Assembly: GCA_028583405.1 (NCBI GenBank)
Contig: CM053251.1
Coordinates: 7,654,102-7,718,101 of the forward strand
Direction of reading: 5' to 3'
DNA: 64,000 bases
Source: Pogonophryne albipinna
Taxonomy: Eukaryota; Chordata; Actinopteri; Perciformes; Artedidraconidae
Part shown: piece by piece, positions 34,301 to 47,049 of the stretch
Layout: every line of letters begins with the position of its first letter
Numbering within the stretch: the first letter of the stretch is position 1
Translations under genes and position numbers: made by a program
The notes under the pieces: model-generated
The model's database searches: none
What the model saw: only the letters and a program-made list of their open reading frames with translations
Told to the model about the DNA's origin: nothing

Positions 34301-35117
34301 TTAATTCTACAAATTGAACATGAATTATATATATTGTCAATGACAGTATAAAAGAGGTGAATGATGTATGATCGTATTGCTCATACAAACTTAATACATG
34401 CAAAACTGCATAATGTCTGGCTGTCAGTGTTTGCTCCCAGCTGAAACTGCCTTCATTGTCCATTACTGTAATGTGAGCAGTTCATTGTTTATTTGGATGA
34501 TATTCAACAATCATCTTGACAAAGTGCAGTGAGCCATTTTACCGGTTAAAATTGATGCAACCTAAATGGATTAAATGAGAATTTAAGGACTAGTTTGAAG
34601 GTGACATTGCAAAATAATTTATCACAAGATATATATTTAGAAAAACTCTTAAATTGGTCAATCTGAAAAAGTGCTGCAAATTGTATTTAATAGGCATACA
34701 AGGTATACACTAAACTGAACCTGAACTGGATCCTTTTTTAAAACAATGTTTAAAATAAGCACATACAGTTACATATCGTAACGTATAATAATGTAATCAA
34801 AACATCTGAATTAGTTTAACTAAATAGAATACTTTCCCCCCGATCTTTCCAATTAAATCCTCTAAAGACAACAGAAAATAGCATGTTGATATATTAGTAC
34901 ATTGGTCTTTGTCACAGTTACCCTTTTACAACACCTTTGCTGTCCTTGCAGTGAGTTTATTCATACCCCCCACCAACAGATTATACAGCCACACACAGAG
35001 CAACGTGAAGGTTGGCCATACATTTCTCTGCTTTAGTCTTTAATGGTATCATTGCCAGGCTAAGTCATATTTTATAACTGACACCCCACAGGGTGGCCAA
35101 TATTTATGGTCCATGGT
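31348..35117. other. No gene seen downstream of amylase
   Basis: No second amylase copy or other exon was recognised. Contains the imperfect tandem at 32926-33010. Short frames are unsupported. The sequence appears largely unique. Confidence 0.45.
32926..33010 (+). repeat. Imperfect ~40-bp tandem duplication, pyrimidine-rich
   Basis: The unit CTCCCCATCCTCACCTCCTT followed by TCTGTCTC.ACCTGT occurs twice back to back, with a small deletion in the second copy. Confidence 0.75.
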
Positions 35118-35300
<183 letters not shown>

Positions 35301-38300
35301 ATCTGGACCCCAGGCAAGCTGAATGTAGGATGTGACTTAGCCCTGAATCCAAAACACAGACTCTGATATGAAGCCAAAATACCACTATGAGCCCAGCACA
35401 ACTTTGAAATTGATAATTGAGACAAACTCATTCAGTCGCGGCTCATTTAATATAATGAGCAAAGTGAGCTGTTCAATTTGCATACTGATAAGATGCCTCC
35501 ATCAGGATACAGAGACCCCCTCGCATGGATATTCACTGTGGATATTACATTTAATCAGAGCATGGATTTACTTTACAAACACACTCAGAGGAGTGCAAAC
35601 TAAAGCTTTCCATTAGGCCTATGCTAGGCCTTAATCAGCTCATAGATACATTAGCCAGTAAGTCAACAGTTTCCTGAGTGAGGTTGCAAATACAAGTGGC
35701 TTGGATACGGGTCTTAGAAAAGATCGAAACAATTGAAAACACAGAGCACATTTGGACGTTGGAAATGTGTTCCCAAAAGAAATCCAGCAGCATTCATATT
35801 TCATCTGTTGGCTTTGGGATCTTATGTGATGACCCCTTTCAGCTGTCGCCCTTGTGCTTTCTTTATTGATCCCTGTTATTGCTGTGGAAGTCCCCTGCTG
35901 CTGATGTTTGCTCCCTCACATTCTCTCTCCATTTCAGCAGATTCCAATTGCACAGGTGCTCTGCCTGGCTGTTTGTATTGCACATGGCGGTATAGCAGAG
36001 ACCTGAACAGTGATGGCTGCAAACCTGGCCAGTCTAAATCACATGTTTGTGCAGTGGCTACAAGCACTGCTGGAGGAATTGGACCAGGGATGCAGCCTGG
36101 GTCCAGAGCCCACAGGCCCGTGGAGCAAGACTTTGTGAAAGGAAGCAGATGGTGACATGAATAGTGCAGAAGGTCCCGTCCACCCCCGCCCATTGCCTTG
36201 CGTGCAGCACATTACCTCAACACACGCTTCTCATAATTGATGTGTTGGAATGGCCCCATCATCACCGGATTTTGCAGAGTGGCAGAATCATCAAGGTCAT
36301 TACTGCCACTCTGACATACTTACTACACATGTAATGCAGGGTCTGGGACTTCTTTACGAGGAGTTCACTCAAAACATCTATACTCTTTGTCCTTGTGCAA
36401 GTAGCACTGAAGGATGTCAAATATTGTAGGTACAGTTTAATTTCTTATCAGGGTTACACTGTTCTCTTACAATATTATTTTCAATTCTTGTCAGCAATTC
36501 AAAAATATTTTTCCCACCTAATTCCTTATCCGTCTACCAGGCGTAGCAGGGGGGGGGGGAGCCCACATACATGTTTTTAATTAAACATGGCAGCCCTGGG
36601 CAACACATAACATTAAAGTTGCATGGCTTAGTTCAGACAGAGCATGTCAAAATCAGTTTTATGACCCAGCCCGGCCCAGTGCTCTGCCACTGTATTCCCA
36701 GTTTAATTTATAAAAACAAAACGTCAATCAGTTTCTATTAAAACCATATGGAAATGATGGACTTTGAATCAATTATTGTACTCCCTACATCAATATGTAT
36801 TCATAAGTCAGTCTGATTAACAGTGAGTTTACATGAAATTCCCACCAACCACAGCTTGATTCTGTTAGCATGTTAACACACACTAGCGTGAGTGCTAAGC
36901 TTTTTGACGTTCGAATGTACAAATCCAATGGACCCACCTTGAACATTTTGCATTAATACATGAAGTCAAACAAAACAAGATAATATTTAAAAAGAGGAAA
37001 TATAGGTATAACTAAAAATACATGATTGTTACACCCAGACCAGCTGAATGCTTTCTGTCTTTATGCTAAGCTTACCTAAGTTTTTCCTGGCAGTATTCTT
37101 ATATTTGTTGTATTTTTGTTTGAATAATTTCTTCTATAAAATGTAAGCACTCCCTCATGCCAGTTTAATACGGAAATTATTCATTTAATCTAAAATTCAA
37201 TATGAAGGGTCTGGATGTCATTATAGTTACGATATTTATTATGGCTCCTGTTTACCGTAAAACAAGTCAATTGCATACTCTATGCTTGGCATACAAATTG
37301 AATCAGCAAGCTTCTTGCCAGCGGATTTCATTGTATGTTGTTGAAAGCTCTTCATTCACAATGCAGTAGTCCCAAACAATGACCAAACCATGGGCTGAAT
37401 ACATGTACACCCAAGGGAAGGTGTCACATTTCCAAGGGATATTAATGAGCTTCTCTGGAGTAAAATCTGCATAGAGGAAACAACAACAGGCAACAGGCCT
37501 CTCCAAGGTGAAACACAAGTTATTTTGTTTATACCCAACCCATCTCCCACCCTCCCGTCCCGCTCTGTCCCCTCTTCCCAGGGAACCAGGCCGCTGTGCC
37601 CCAGAAAGCTGACATGCCCAGGCTGAGGGGAGTGGGAGCAATGGGGGGAGATAGGCAGCTCTGTGGTCACTGAACACAAGCAGCAGCTCTCTCCCTCTGC
37701 ACCAACATGCACTTACTCCAAACACTCGTTTGACCTTCAGAGACAGCAAGAGGATTTGGGCGAGTGCCGAGTAAAAAGAGAGTCAACTCCTTGCTTGAGA
37801 GATTCAGGGCGTGGCACAAGTTCATATAGAGAAGAGTGTATGTCAATTATTATGGTGACTGAAAGGTCAAACTGGTTTGCTTTGCGCTTTAAAAGTGAAG
37901 GTAAAAAATATTTATAAATGAATATAATTTTAAATATATATGATAGGATAAGTGACAGGTCTTCTCCTCTCGTCTTTGAGAGCTGCTCCTCTTTCTGCAG
38001 CAGATGGATTGGCTGCGAGGAAGATTGACACGTCAGACAGCCGCCCTGCAAACTAACCCTGTTAGGTCAATGCACCCTGACAGCTCGCTGACACCCCAAT
38101 TTCCTGATGAGCCGCTTGCTGTGTGCTGTCTTTTAAGGAAAGCTTAAGACATCTTCTCCACCACCCTCCCCTACCTCCTGCTTAATTTCTTTCCATCACT
38201 TGTCATCTGATTATGCGGTTGTTCACTTTGTTGTGTCAGCAGATGGAGAGGGGGTTAATGACTGGGGGCAGAGAGTGCTATCGGTACACCTCGCCTCGCA

Positions 38301-38959
38301 GGACATGCAAGTTCACAGTATGTAATGGATTACAGGAAGAGTGATGGAGAGAGTGCTACATGTCTGTGCATGTGTGACTCTAAAAAGCCATTTGCAGGCT
38401 TTTCAAACTGTTTACATGTTTTCTGTATCTGCTTTCCTTCTTTCAGAATATGGTTTACTCTGCTTAGAAATGGGTTATGTACCAAACTGCTAAGCTTTTT
38501 ATTTTGTAACTACATGGTATGTGTATTTATATTTAGTTTGAGTCACTATGACCTCTTAGAAATACGTTTTGGATAATGTCATTGTTATAATTTACTTCCC
38601 AAAAGTGTTCAAGAGAGCAGTTGGCCTTTCAAGTTTTTACTGAGAGCAGCAGGGACACTTTGAAAAGAACAAATCTGATGAAAGTGATTTGATATTAGAA
38701 AAACAAGATGAAACAAGAGCTAGACCAAGAGTTACAAAGCTAAATTCACAAAAGTCTTGACCGTATTTCAAATGAGTAAGAATGTCCATCATGCCAGGAT
38801 GAAAGAGTCTACAAGAGGAAGTTGTCCAAACAGAAAATAATTGCCATCTTCAAACAACAAGCAACAAAGCAACAAGGCAACACGTCATTTTCAATCGGAT
38901 CATTAGATATCAAGCTGCAAACTCGGGCCCAAAATTCAAAGTTGAGCAGATTTAAATTA
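35301..38959. other. No gene recognised; largely unique sequence
   Basis: No transposon termini were recognised. Two stretches look less AT-rich and somewhat structured (about 35930-36200 and 37540-37720), with open frames of 140 and 148 codons, but neither has a family match, convincing splice pair or codon pattern. They could be conserved non-coding elements, which cannot be tested here. Confidence 0.4.
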
Positions 38960-38964
38960 ATTTC

Positions 38965-39334
38965 TGTCAGGGTTGAGAGCGAAGCAGGCAGGACCCAAAT
39001 GCAGATAAACAGAAAATACCTTTATTTCAAGGCTTAAAGACAGAACAAGACAGAACTCTTCCCCCGTGAACACAGTCAAACTACAACAAGGAACTCACAA
39101 AGACTAACAGAAAACACAGAACCTAAATGCACACAGGACTAATCAAACAAACAAGAGACAGGTGAGGAGGGAGGAGAAAACACAGGGGCACCAGGTGAAC
39201 ACAATCGGGTAATCAGGGAGGGAAAACAGACAGAAAGCAACAGGCAAAACAGGAGGTGAACACTTTTCAAAATAAAACAGGAAACCAAAGACAGAAAAAG
39301 ACAAGACAAAACACAACACAGACAGATCGTGACA
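38965..39334 (-). mobile_element. Solo LTR with 5-bp target duplication
   Basis: Begins TGTCAGGGTTG, ends GATCGTGACA, and is flanked by the exact 5-bp duplication ATTTC (38960-38964 and 39335-39339). 370 bp. Read on the minus strand an AATAAA lies in the right place for an LTR (complement of ...CCTTTATTTCAAGG). TG...CA ends plus a 5-bp duplication fit a Gypsy-type or retroviral LTR left by LTR-LTR recombination. Confidence 0.85.
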
Positions 39335-39339
39335 ATTTC

Positions 39340-42300
39340 AGTGCTCCGATGCAGTGAGGCATCAACCATTCGTAAGTTTATACTTTACCCTATTCTGTTG
39401 CATCTAAAAAGTACCATTCGCCAGTTTAGTGTGCCATCTACCGATAAAACTACATAAAGATAAGCTTGAGCAACATTTCAACAGAGACTCTGGATCAATA
39501 AAGCAGGCCATGCGTGTGTACTGGAAAATTGTTTTATGAGCTTCTATAAAAAAATTTTTTTTTAAATGTCACACACAGCTTTAGTAAAAAAAAGTATATA
39601 TAATTCAAAAAATAAAATGTGAAAAATGTGGTTTTTTTTAGAAAAAGAAAATAGCATTCATTAAATATACAGTACAAATAAAATCCTATTGGCATATACA
39701 ATATAAATGATTTATGGACAAACAAGTTTTACATGTAAATACATCATTGCCAAGCTTATAAGCCTATTTTTTGGTATAGTCTAAATTCAAATGCCTTTGT
39801 CTAAATAACCATAAATAACCATAAAATGCATTAGATTTGAAAAGGATATTGTTTTACTGAAAGTTTCACCAAAAAAGACGACTGTAAAACATTGTATTTA
39901 GTGATCGTATTAATCATGGGATTACCTGTAAAAAGGAGTGACTGTACATGTCTCTATTGTCAGGTTAGCGCCTTCTTCCATCTCAAATACGCCTTGAAAG
40001 ACTTGATTTGATGAGTCAGCATAACAACCTCTATCCACCCGGAGATCTGATTATTAACACGCCACCCTAAACACGCAAACACTTCTGGGCCTTCCTTGTC
40101 GTCCCTGGAATGAATTCACTTCTTGCTGTATAATGAGAGTCAGTATGGGGTCCATATGGTTACAGCAGGGTTGGGCAGGAGTGGTGATAGGCAGACAGGA
40201 AGGGGGTAATGCATGTTTTAATGAGATGTGAGTCTCAGTGGCACATCTGCACTCTGGCAATCTGTGAGGATTGCTCACTAGAGCCTAGAGAGGTATAAGA
40301 CCTGAGTAAAGTGCAATTCGAGTGCCTAAAATGCGACACTGACTTCATTAACAACTGTATAGAATGCATTAGCCTGGCTGATATAACAAGAGTCCTGATT
40401 TGCAGCCCGGACGGATTTTCCAAAGAGCAACACAGCAAGCTAATCAGGTATTACCTGTAATTCTCTTTAACATAGGTTTGATGGTCATCTGTCTCTCTGT
40501 GCGTCGGCATAAAGATTGGATTTGGCCACGAGTGGATTGTGAGTCACAGCGTCTGTGACTCAGCCTATGTTATCACTCTCTAGCAGCTAGTTAGGCATTT
40601 GCCCGCCACATGTCTGCCGTGTGCTCGCAGCTTGGCGTGGCTGCTTTTGTCTGTGTCACATGACAGTGATGTGATCCTTATGGTGGGGCAGTGGTGACGA
40701 TAGCCAGAATGCGGGTACTGCAGAGACCTACATGGGGAGGCTGCAAAGGAAGGAAGTTGAATCTGCCTTGCAAATGTTAATGAAGTCTTTAATGTCCAAT
40801 CAAAGGGAATGATTCATAAAATCAGCAGAGACGAGCCAACACACACTGCAAAGCATTGTATCAATAATTGTTTTGACGTCTTGCAAGAAAAGGCTCAAAG
40901 CTGCACAATACAGTAGCTGTAGTCAAATCTGTTGCCATCCAACACAGCTCTATGTTTTCACTTTGCAGCGCGACTGGGCTAAATTATCGTGGTTTGACTG
41001 GGAAATAGCTGCTCAAGGTCAGAGTGAGACAAACAGCATGTTATCATGAGCCAGAGGGGGACCGAGGCGACTGATCTCACAAAAAAAGACCACACCAAGA
41101 CCACTGGGGGCCTATTAGGGGCCACAGATTGCAGGGCCTTGTCATGCTTTCTCTCTATTTATGCCTCTCAGTTGTCTTTTAAATAATGCATCTGTGTTTA
41201 AACAGAGTACGGCTTTTTTAAACGCGGCACCTGGCACGCTTTGGTATTCTGCAGTTTGCTCCCTCCCGTGGGCACAGATTTTTACAAGGCTTTGAGAGGG
41301 GTTTTGGTTGGGAGATGTGAGGGGAGAATATGACTGAGCTGAGAGCTGCTGCATGACAATGATGTTAGTTGGAGGAATGGCTTGTTGGTATTGTATAGTA
41401 GTTGCAATGCACAATGCATAATAAGAGAGGAGAGAAGTGCATAGAGAAATAAAAGCAAGGCAATCTAACAATAAGGATACAATGATTATCATCAGTCCAA
41501 ATATAGTGAAACACTTATTTTGACAACATTCATGAGTTATTCATTGTGTTGTTTTGTTTCTTTCATTCTTTTAGCATAAATATCATGAGTATAATTCTTC
41601 CAGCAGGAGGGCAAGAACTTGATTGGAATTATTTGCACATGCGTTTGTTTGTGTGCTTTCTGAGTCGAGTGTTTTAAAATGTGACGTCCAAGTGCATGCA
41701 ACTAATGAGACCTCTCAAAGGCCTATTAGAGAAAGGGTTGTGGCAAATCTGATCCGGATGGTTAGCACTCTTTCCCCAATAGACCTTTTTATTCTGACCC
41801 GGTTTGTAGGAAAAAGCATAATAAGCTGAACGCTACAATGTTTATTCTCCTTTTCGCTCTGACCTGTGCTCGACAGTGTTCTGTTTGTTACAAACTGAGG
41901 ATGGAGCTTGAAATAGCATTATGTGCAACCCTTAGTCCGAGAGTAACTTTGACAATGAAACAAACAATAGGGAATTAATCATTAAAATACAAAAGATCTG
42001 AAAGCCATTTTCTGCACGAGGATTTTAGGAATTGAAAGGAATGTCTCACTCACATGAATTCCCTGAGCATTGCTACGATTGGTTATCAAACACGTGTCTT
42101 CTCGTTCACAGAAGGCCTCACAGCGTGGGGGTCTCACTCTGCAGGTGAAATAAAGTCTGAGTTGAGCCTCTGATGGAAATCGAGATGATTAAACAGGTTT
42201 TTACAGTCATTCCATACCTCACTGCTGGAACTTTTTCCCTCTGACTTCAGATTAATGACAGACTGTAGACTCACAGGCACTCAGGCCAACGGGATAAAGT

Positions 42301-42819
42301 TCAACATCAAATATGGACAATCCACCCTGCAGGGTTTGTGGCTGGTGAAAAAGAATCTGCTGAAATACACGACTGGTTGTCTAAAACCAAAAAGGGACTT
42401 AAATATTAACTGTCAAAACTGAATTTTATGTTGTTTTGCTCAAGGCACTTCGACATGAATACGTATGACTGGATGGACAGTTGGGTCCCAATCAGCTGGG
42501 ATTTTGCAGGTACCAAACTTTTTGGAAATGTAGAGGTTTCCCCAAATTCAAGTAAAAGAACAAAAGAATAGTTAAGAAAAATGCAGATGTTAAAGATGAT
42601 ATATTATGCTCATTTTCAGCTTCTTTGAATTTTGTGCTTCTACTGTGACAATAAAGGAAAGGGAAACTGTATCTCATTGCTTTAAAAACGACCTAAAGAA
42701 AATCATGATCTATGATGCCTGGTTTTCATAGTGATATTTTGTTAACATTCTAAGTATAGTACATGTTGTTCTTAAAATCTGCCCTTTTTATTTAAGTTAA
42801 TTATTGGTATAATAATCTT
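39340..42819. other. No gene recognised
   Basis: AT-rich, with a homopolymer-rich patch at 39548-39640. A short fragment at about 42588-42660 (TTAAAGATGATATATTATGCTC) resembles a terminus of the TTAA-flanked elements. No exon was supported. Confidence 0.4.
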
Positions 42820-43105
42820 GTGTTTTTTGTCTCTTCTTGCACTGTTTGTCATTTGTTATCTGTGATGTTTGTGATTATTAATAGACTTGTCACTGTACTG
42901 TTTTTACATTCATTATTTGGCCAACTATGTTTCGTGTAGTTGTTTAATTTACTCTTTTTACTGTTCTGTTAGTGTACAGTTGTATTATTCAAATTGTTAC
43001 TATTATTATTATGCTGCTGTGTTTATTGTATCTTTGTAACTCTTGCACAACAATTTCCTTGTGGATAAATAAATCTATTTTATCTAATCTCTTATCTTAA
43101 AACAA
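42820..43105 (+). mobile_element. Probable LINE 3' tail
   Basis: T-rich sequence ending CAATTTCCTTGTGGATAAAT and then an ATCTATTTTATCTAATCTC..ATCTTA tail. This wording is usual for the 3' untranslated end and tandem tail of fish non-LTR retrotransposons. No coding part remains. Confidence 0.45.
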
Positions 43106-44137
43106 GATTTAATATGATATAACTACAAGATTTCTAGCTTCTTTACAGAAACGTATAGAGAGAAAATGAAATGTTCACTCTTATAAGAGCACTCCTGCAC
43201 TCAAATATGGGCACACACATCTTTCCCAGGAGGAGATTACATGTCTTAGTTAGGAAAGCCATTTTGAAAGCTGTTCAGTACAAAAGCAAACATCAATATA
43301 AAAGGTATTAAGAATTTTAATCAAGGACTTATTTAACATGGTAATCGCCGTTGACAAAATGTGGACCACATGATTAAATAGTTCATGACCACAAGTCTGC
43401 ATCCTTTATTAATAGCATCATTTCACACAGGCCCCTACAGATTCCCCCTGGTATTCTGGGGAGGTACTATCACTGATTGTTAAAGCACCTCTGTCTGACA
43501 AATGTTTAGCATATTCAACACCCCCCGGATCAATATGTTGTTCGAGAATAGCGTCTCTCACGCTCCACAAGTAATTCACTGATGTCGATCTCTGACTTGA
43601 GTTTTAGTGAAGCCAACATCATCTGCCTGCTGATGGGACAGAGAGGGACATAAAGCGAATGACCTGTTTTAATACTCCTCATCAAAGCCCACAATAAAAG
43701 ATCAAATGGCAGGAACAACCAGGATCTCTCACAATGACCTTAAAGTAAGACGCTACATGTCGTGTAGGTTGTGACAAAGGTCAGCTTGCTATTGATCTTC
43801 CTGCAGCGAGTCTCAGCAACATTTCCTGTCATGCTTTGATGGTAGCAATGTAGGCATTCAGGGAATTATTTAAGATTATACCGCAAATTAAGAATAGCAA
43901 GGGTATATTTACACAGTGAATAAAGGATGGACTAAATGTAAAAACACAGATTATGACACAGAATGACCAACATAAGTAATTATTTGTTCTGCCAAATAAA
44001 ATGTAACATGTGGTTTAGAACTTATACCATTATTACATAAGAAGAATATTTCTTAGATTTCCATTTATTAGATCATCTCGATAACAACATGAACTAAATA
44101 AGAAGAGGTATTTTAGTTCATATTTTAAATCAGTTAT
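43106..44137. other. No gene seen
   Basis: AT-rich sequence with no recognisable feature. Confidence 0.45.
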
Positions 44138-44141
44138 TTAA

Positions 44142-44801
44142 AGTGGACCTATCATGCTATATTTTAAAAACATATTGTAGGGCCATACCTATATAAAGCA
44201 TGTCTGTGAAGTTTTTTTCTCAAAATACCAAACAGATTGTAGCCATGCCTCATAGTGCTCAAACCCCTCTTTTGAAGCCCTGTTAGAGAAACGCAGATTT
44301 TGGGTCCTTAGCTTGAAAAAAATAAATAAGAGGAGGCGGAGCTAATGCCTGATCAGAATTTTACCGGAGATAAAGTTAAATTCGGTTGTGATAAAACGCC
44401 ATCCTGTTTAAACCACGTCAAGGATTATTTCTGAAACAGTATGGAGCTCAAATGCTTTTTCTCTTGCAGGTTTATCACAAGGTGAGTCCTTTTGTATTTC
44501 CTGCTTTTTAAACACAGTGTTAGCGAGGCTTGCTAATGTAAACAAAGACGTACAAAACACGTCAGGCATTGTTTCTGATAGCAACTTTCTGTGGGTCCGC
44601 CGACATCAGTTCGGATGGACACGTCAGTTCGGATGGAATCTGTATCCGCTCGTTGTACACCCGTTTTTTTAAAAGATTTGGGTACGGAGGAAAAGAGAGA
44701 GGGTTTTATTTGCTGACGCTGCGTGAGTTCCCTGACGCACCGGGGACACATATTTATGTATAAAAGACATCACAAAGTGCATTTTGCATGATAGCTCCCC
44801 T
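44142..44801. mobile_element. TTAA-flanked MITE, 660 bp
   Basis: Left terminus AGTGGACCTATCATGC, complement of right terminus AGGGGAGCTATCATGC, with TTAA at 44138-44141 and 44802-44805. No transposase. Same style as 16540-16939. Confidence 0.75.
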
Positions 44802-44805
44802 TTAA

Positions 44806-45801
44806 GATAAAACCATAAGTCTCTTAGATGCTGTAAGTATCCGGCGCAAAATTAAAATGACATTGTACCATGGGCTATTAGTTTAAACTTGAGTTAAAGT
44901 AAAGAGGGAAAACATAAAAACAGTAAAGGTTTAATCACATTCTTAGTATGCTATTTTAATACGGTCAGGCCTCCTCCATTAGCAGTGAAGGTAACAATAA
45001 AGAAGGTGCATGTATCACAAATCTGTATGTCTCATAAGACATCACCGTGGTATTGCTTTTATTTAATATAACTAATCACTGCAAATGTTTAATTACAATA
45101 AAAAGTGTTGATAAAAAATGCAATCAAACAAATCCGAGTAACGTTTCTATATTGACATGTCTGCCCATCCTTTAACATCACTTTCCTGCAACTAAAGAAA
45201 TGTCTGACTCATTAAATACTATCGTATTGCCAGACATGTTCTCTAATTAGTTTGTGCTCCATTTGTAATTATAATATATCCACAGCCACTTTGATGCACA
45301 ACAGCTGAATACTAAGTGCTGACATTATACTACGGTATGTTGATACAAGCATTCAGCCTGTTTTTACTGAAATGTTATTAATTATTAATTCTTCTAGTGG
45401 CATTTTGTCACCTCTGCATTTGAGTGATTGTTTGTCATTTTAAAATGTTTAAGCTCCATGTGACAGTATGGATAATTTGCTTAATCGGGGAAAATATCAG
45501 CCACCGTCAATGTGTAAGGAAAAAGGAATAGATAATCTCTCCACAGGTGTTTCACTACATCATCAGTTAGCAGGATGCAGTCAAAATGTATGTGAGTTGA
45601 GGCTGAAATCATCTTGATAGTTCAACATTTAATTGACAATATATTTTGTGAGTATTATATATGTCCTGTAAGCCTGATATAGGTTTAAAATTGAAATATG
45701 TAAGAAAAAACATAAGGCTCTCAGGAAAATGTTAGTGTTATCATGTAAATCTCAACATTTAAATAGTCCAGTCAAATCAGTTACCAAATATGAAATGGTA
45801 A
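44806..45801. other. No gene seen
   Basis: AT-rich sequence with no recognisable feature. Confidence 0.45.
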
Positions 45802-45806
45802 AAATA

Positions 45807-47044
45807 AGGCAGATGCTATTTACACCCGGGTGTCCGTAGCGAAACAATGCTATTTACACCCGGGTGTCCGTAGCTAACAATGTTATTTGCACCCGGTCCA
45901 CACATTAGATACTGTTTATGATGTATAGGTATATATGGAAATGTTTCTTTCCCTTGTGCTGCAGCATCAAATTGTAATGCCCCTATTACACCAGGGTGTT
46001 GTACTGCATCTCTTCTTGCTCTTTCTACAATGGCCTGGTAAGTTTGCCTGAACATCAGGGACAAAAAACACCTGTGCTATATTGTGACCATAACTTAATA
46101 AATGTCCCACAGACCCCCCCTGATGAAAGGGGGTTAATTAATCTGCCACAACAGTCATAAGTTATGAGACGTGATGAATTTGAGTCTGTTTATTTACATA
46201 TTACCACAACAGTAAACATTGTCTAAAGAATAAATGATGTAATTGTAACCCAATCAGTCTATTTAATATGTACCAGAAATGATTTCATGCCCCACTGTTC
46301 TGTGGCTTTAAGTTGAACCCACAAACAAACAAATAGACTCAATAAAAATGCACTTTTAAAATCTGTGCTTTTAAAAACAGCACTTTCCATCAGCACAAAA
46401 AGGCCACAGCTTGAGCCATCCTGCTGTTTGCCAACCGGGACTTTTTGTAGGGTCCATCCATCCAGACACTCCCCTGTTGAAGCGCCTCCCTCCTTCATGA
46501 CGTTTCTAATGAATAAATAAAAGAACATTAACTCATTAATCAAAAGACTAACATTAGTGAGAACATGTCATTGGCTTTACTGATTATACACTATCAATAG
46601 GAGTAAATGTACCTCCAGTGCAAGAAGAACTGCCGCTCTTTTGCAGGACTGGGTCCATGATGTAGACCTGTCGCGATTCCACTATCGCAGCAACAAGGAA
46701 CCAGTGTCCATGTCTGCACACTGGAAGTAAAATCCACATTTTCTCCCCAAATCGCACCTATCCACTCCAACAAAAATGTGTGTTGATAAGAGCAGAACAA
46801 GAAAATTTCAGGTCTGCATTTTTTTATAACCGTAAAATTATTTAACTTACATTTTTGTAATCCCAGACGGTGTACAAAAGTTGACAATGGCACACTGAAT
46901 AACATAAACTTGCTTGCTGGATTTGTGTGCCAGGATTCCAAGATAGGCGTGTATTATCTACATGTGATACAAAAAGAAATCCTCATATACGGGTGCAAAT
47001 AGCACTGCTGACTATAGTCAACCGGGTGCAAATAGCATCTGCCT
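45807..47044 (-). mobile_element. DNA element with subterminal repeats and a C48 protease relic
   Basis: Termini are AGGCAGATGCTATTTACACC (left) and, complemented, AGGCAGATGCTATTTGCACC (right). The flanks AAATA at 45802-45806 and 47045-47049 give a possible 5-bp target duplication. The word TGCTATTTRCACCCGG, or a close variant, is repeated three times at the left end (45813, 45848, 45880) and twice, inverted, at the right (about 46989-47036), like transposase-binding clusters. The inside carries a minus-strand Ulp1-like protease (46757-46259). No DDE transposase is seen. Superfamily unassigned; some MULE, CACTA and KDZ-type elements carry C48 proteases. Confidence 0.7.
46259..46757 (-). pseudogene. 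Ulp1/SENP-like C48 cysteine protease, transposon-borne
   Basis: Minus strand. Segment A (46757-46613) reads FGEKMWILLPVCRHGHWFLV, then a stretch with VYIMDP. Segment B (46504-46259) contains GWTLQKVPVGKQQDGSSCGL and FVLM. These are the four catalytic positions of the C48 fold in order: His (in HWFLV), Asp (17 residues later), Gln and Cys (6 apart), matching the spacing of yeast Ulp1. Between A and B a GAG|GTAC donor and a TTCATTAG acceptor suggest a ~107-nt intron, but joining there leaves the frame off by one, so either the splice sites differ or the gene is broken. Segment B runs on to a stop at 46259. The N-terminal half of the domain is not seen. A SUMO-protease activity is not implied; such proteases travel with several DNA transposon groups. 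Confidence 0.65.
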
Positions 47045-47049
47045 AAATA

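Noticed and set aside
35733..36155. 140-codon plus-strand frame
   Set aside because: No family match and open frames on the opposite strand; composition alone is not enough.
37303..37749. 148-codon minus-strand frame
   Set aside because: No recognisable domain, an overlapping 118-codon frame on the same strand, and no supporting exon context; kept only as a possible conserved patch.
45812..45896. Repeat array that could suggest a CRISPR-like or satellite structure
   Set aside because: Three motif copies at one end and two inverted at the other end of a bounded element are subterminal transposon repeats; the host is a fish.
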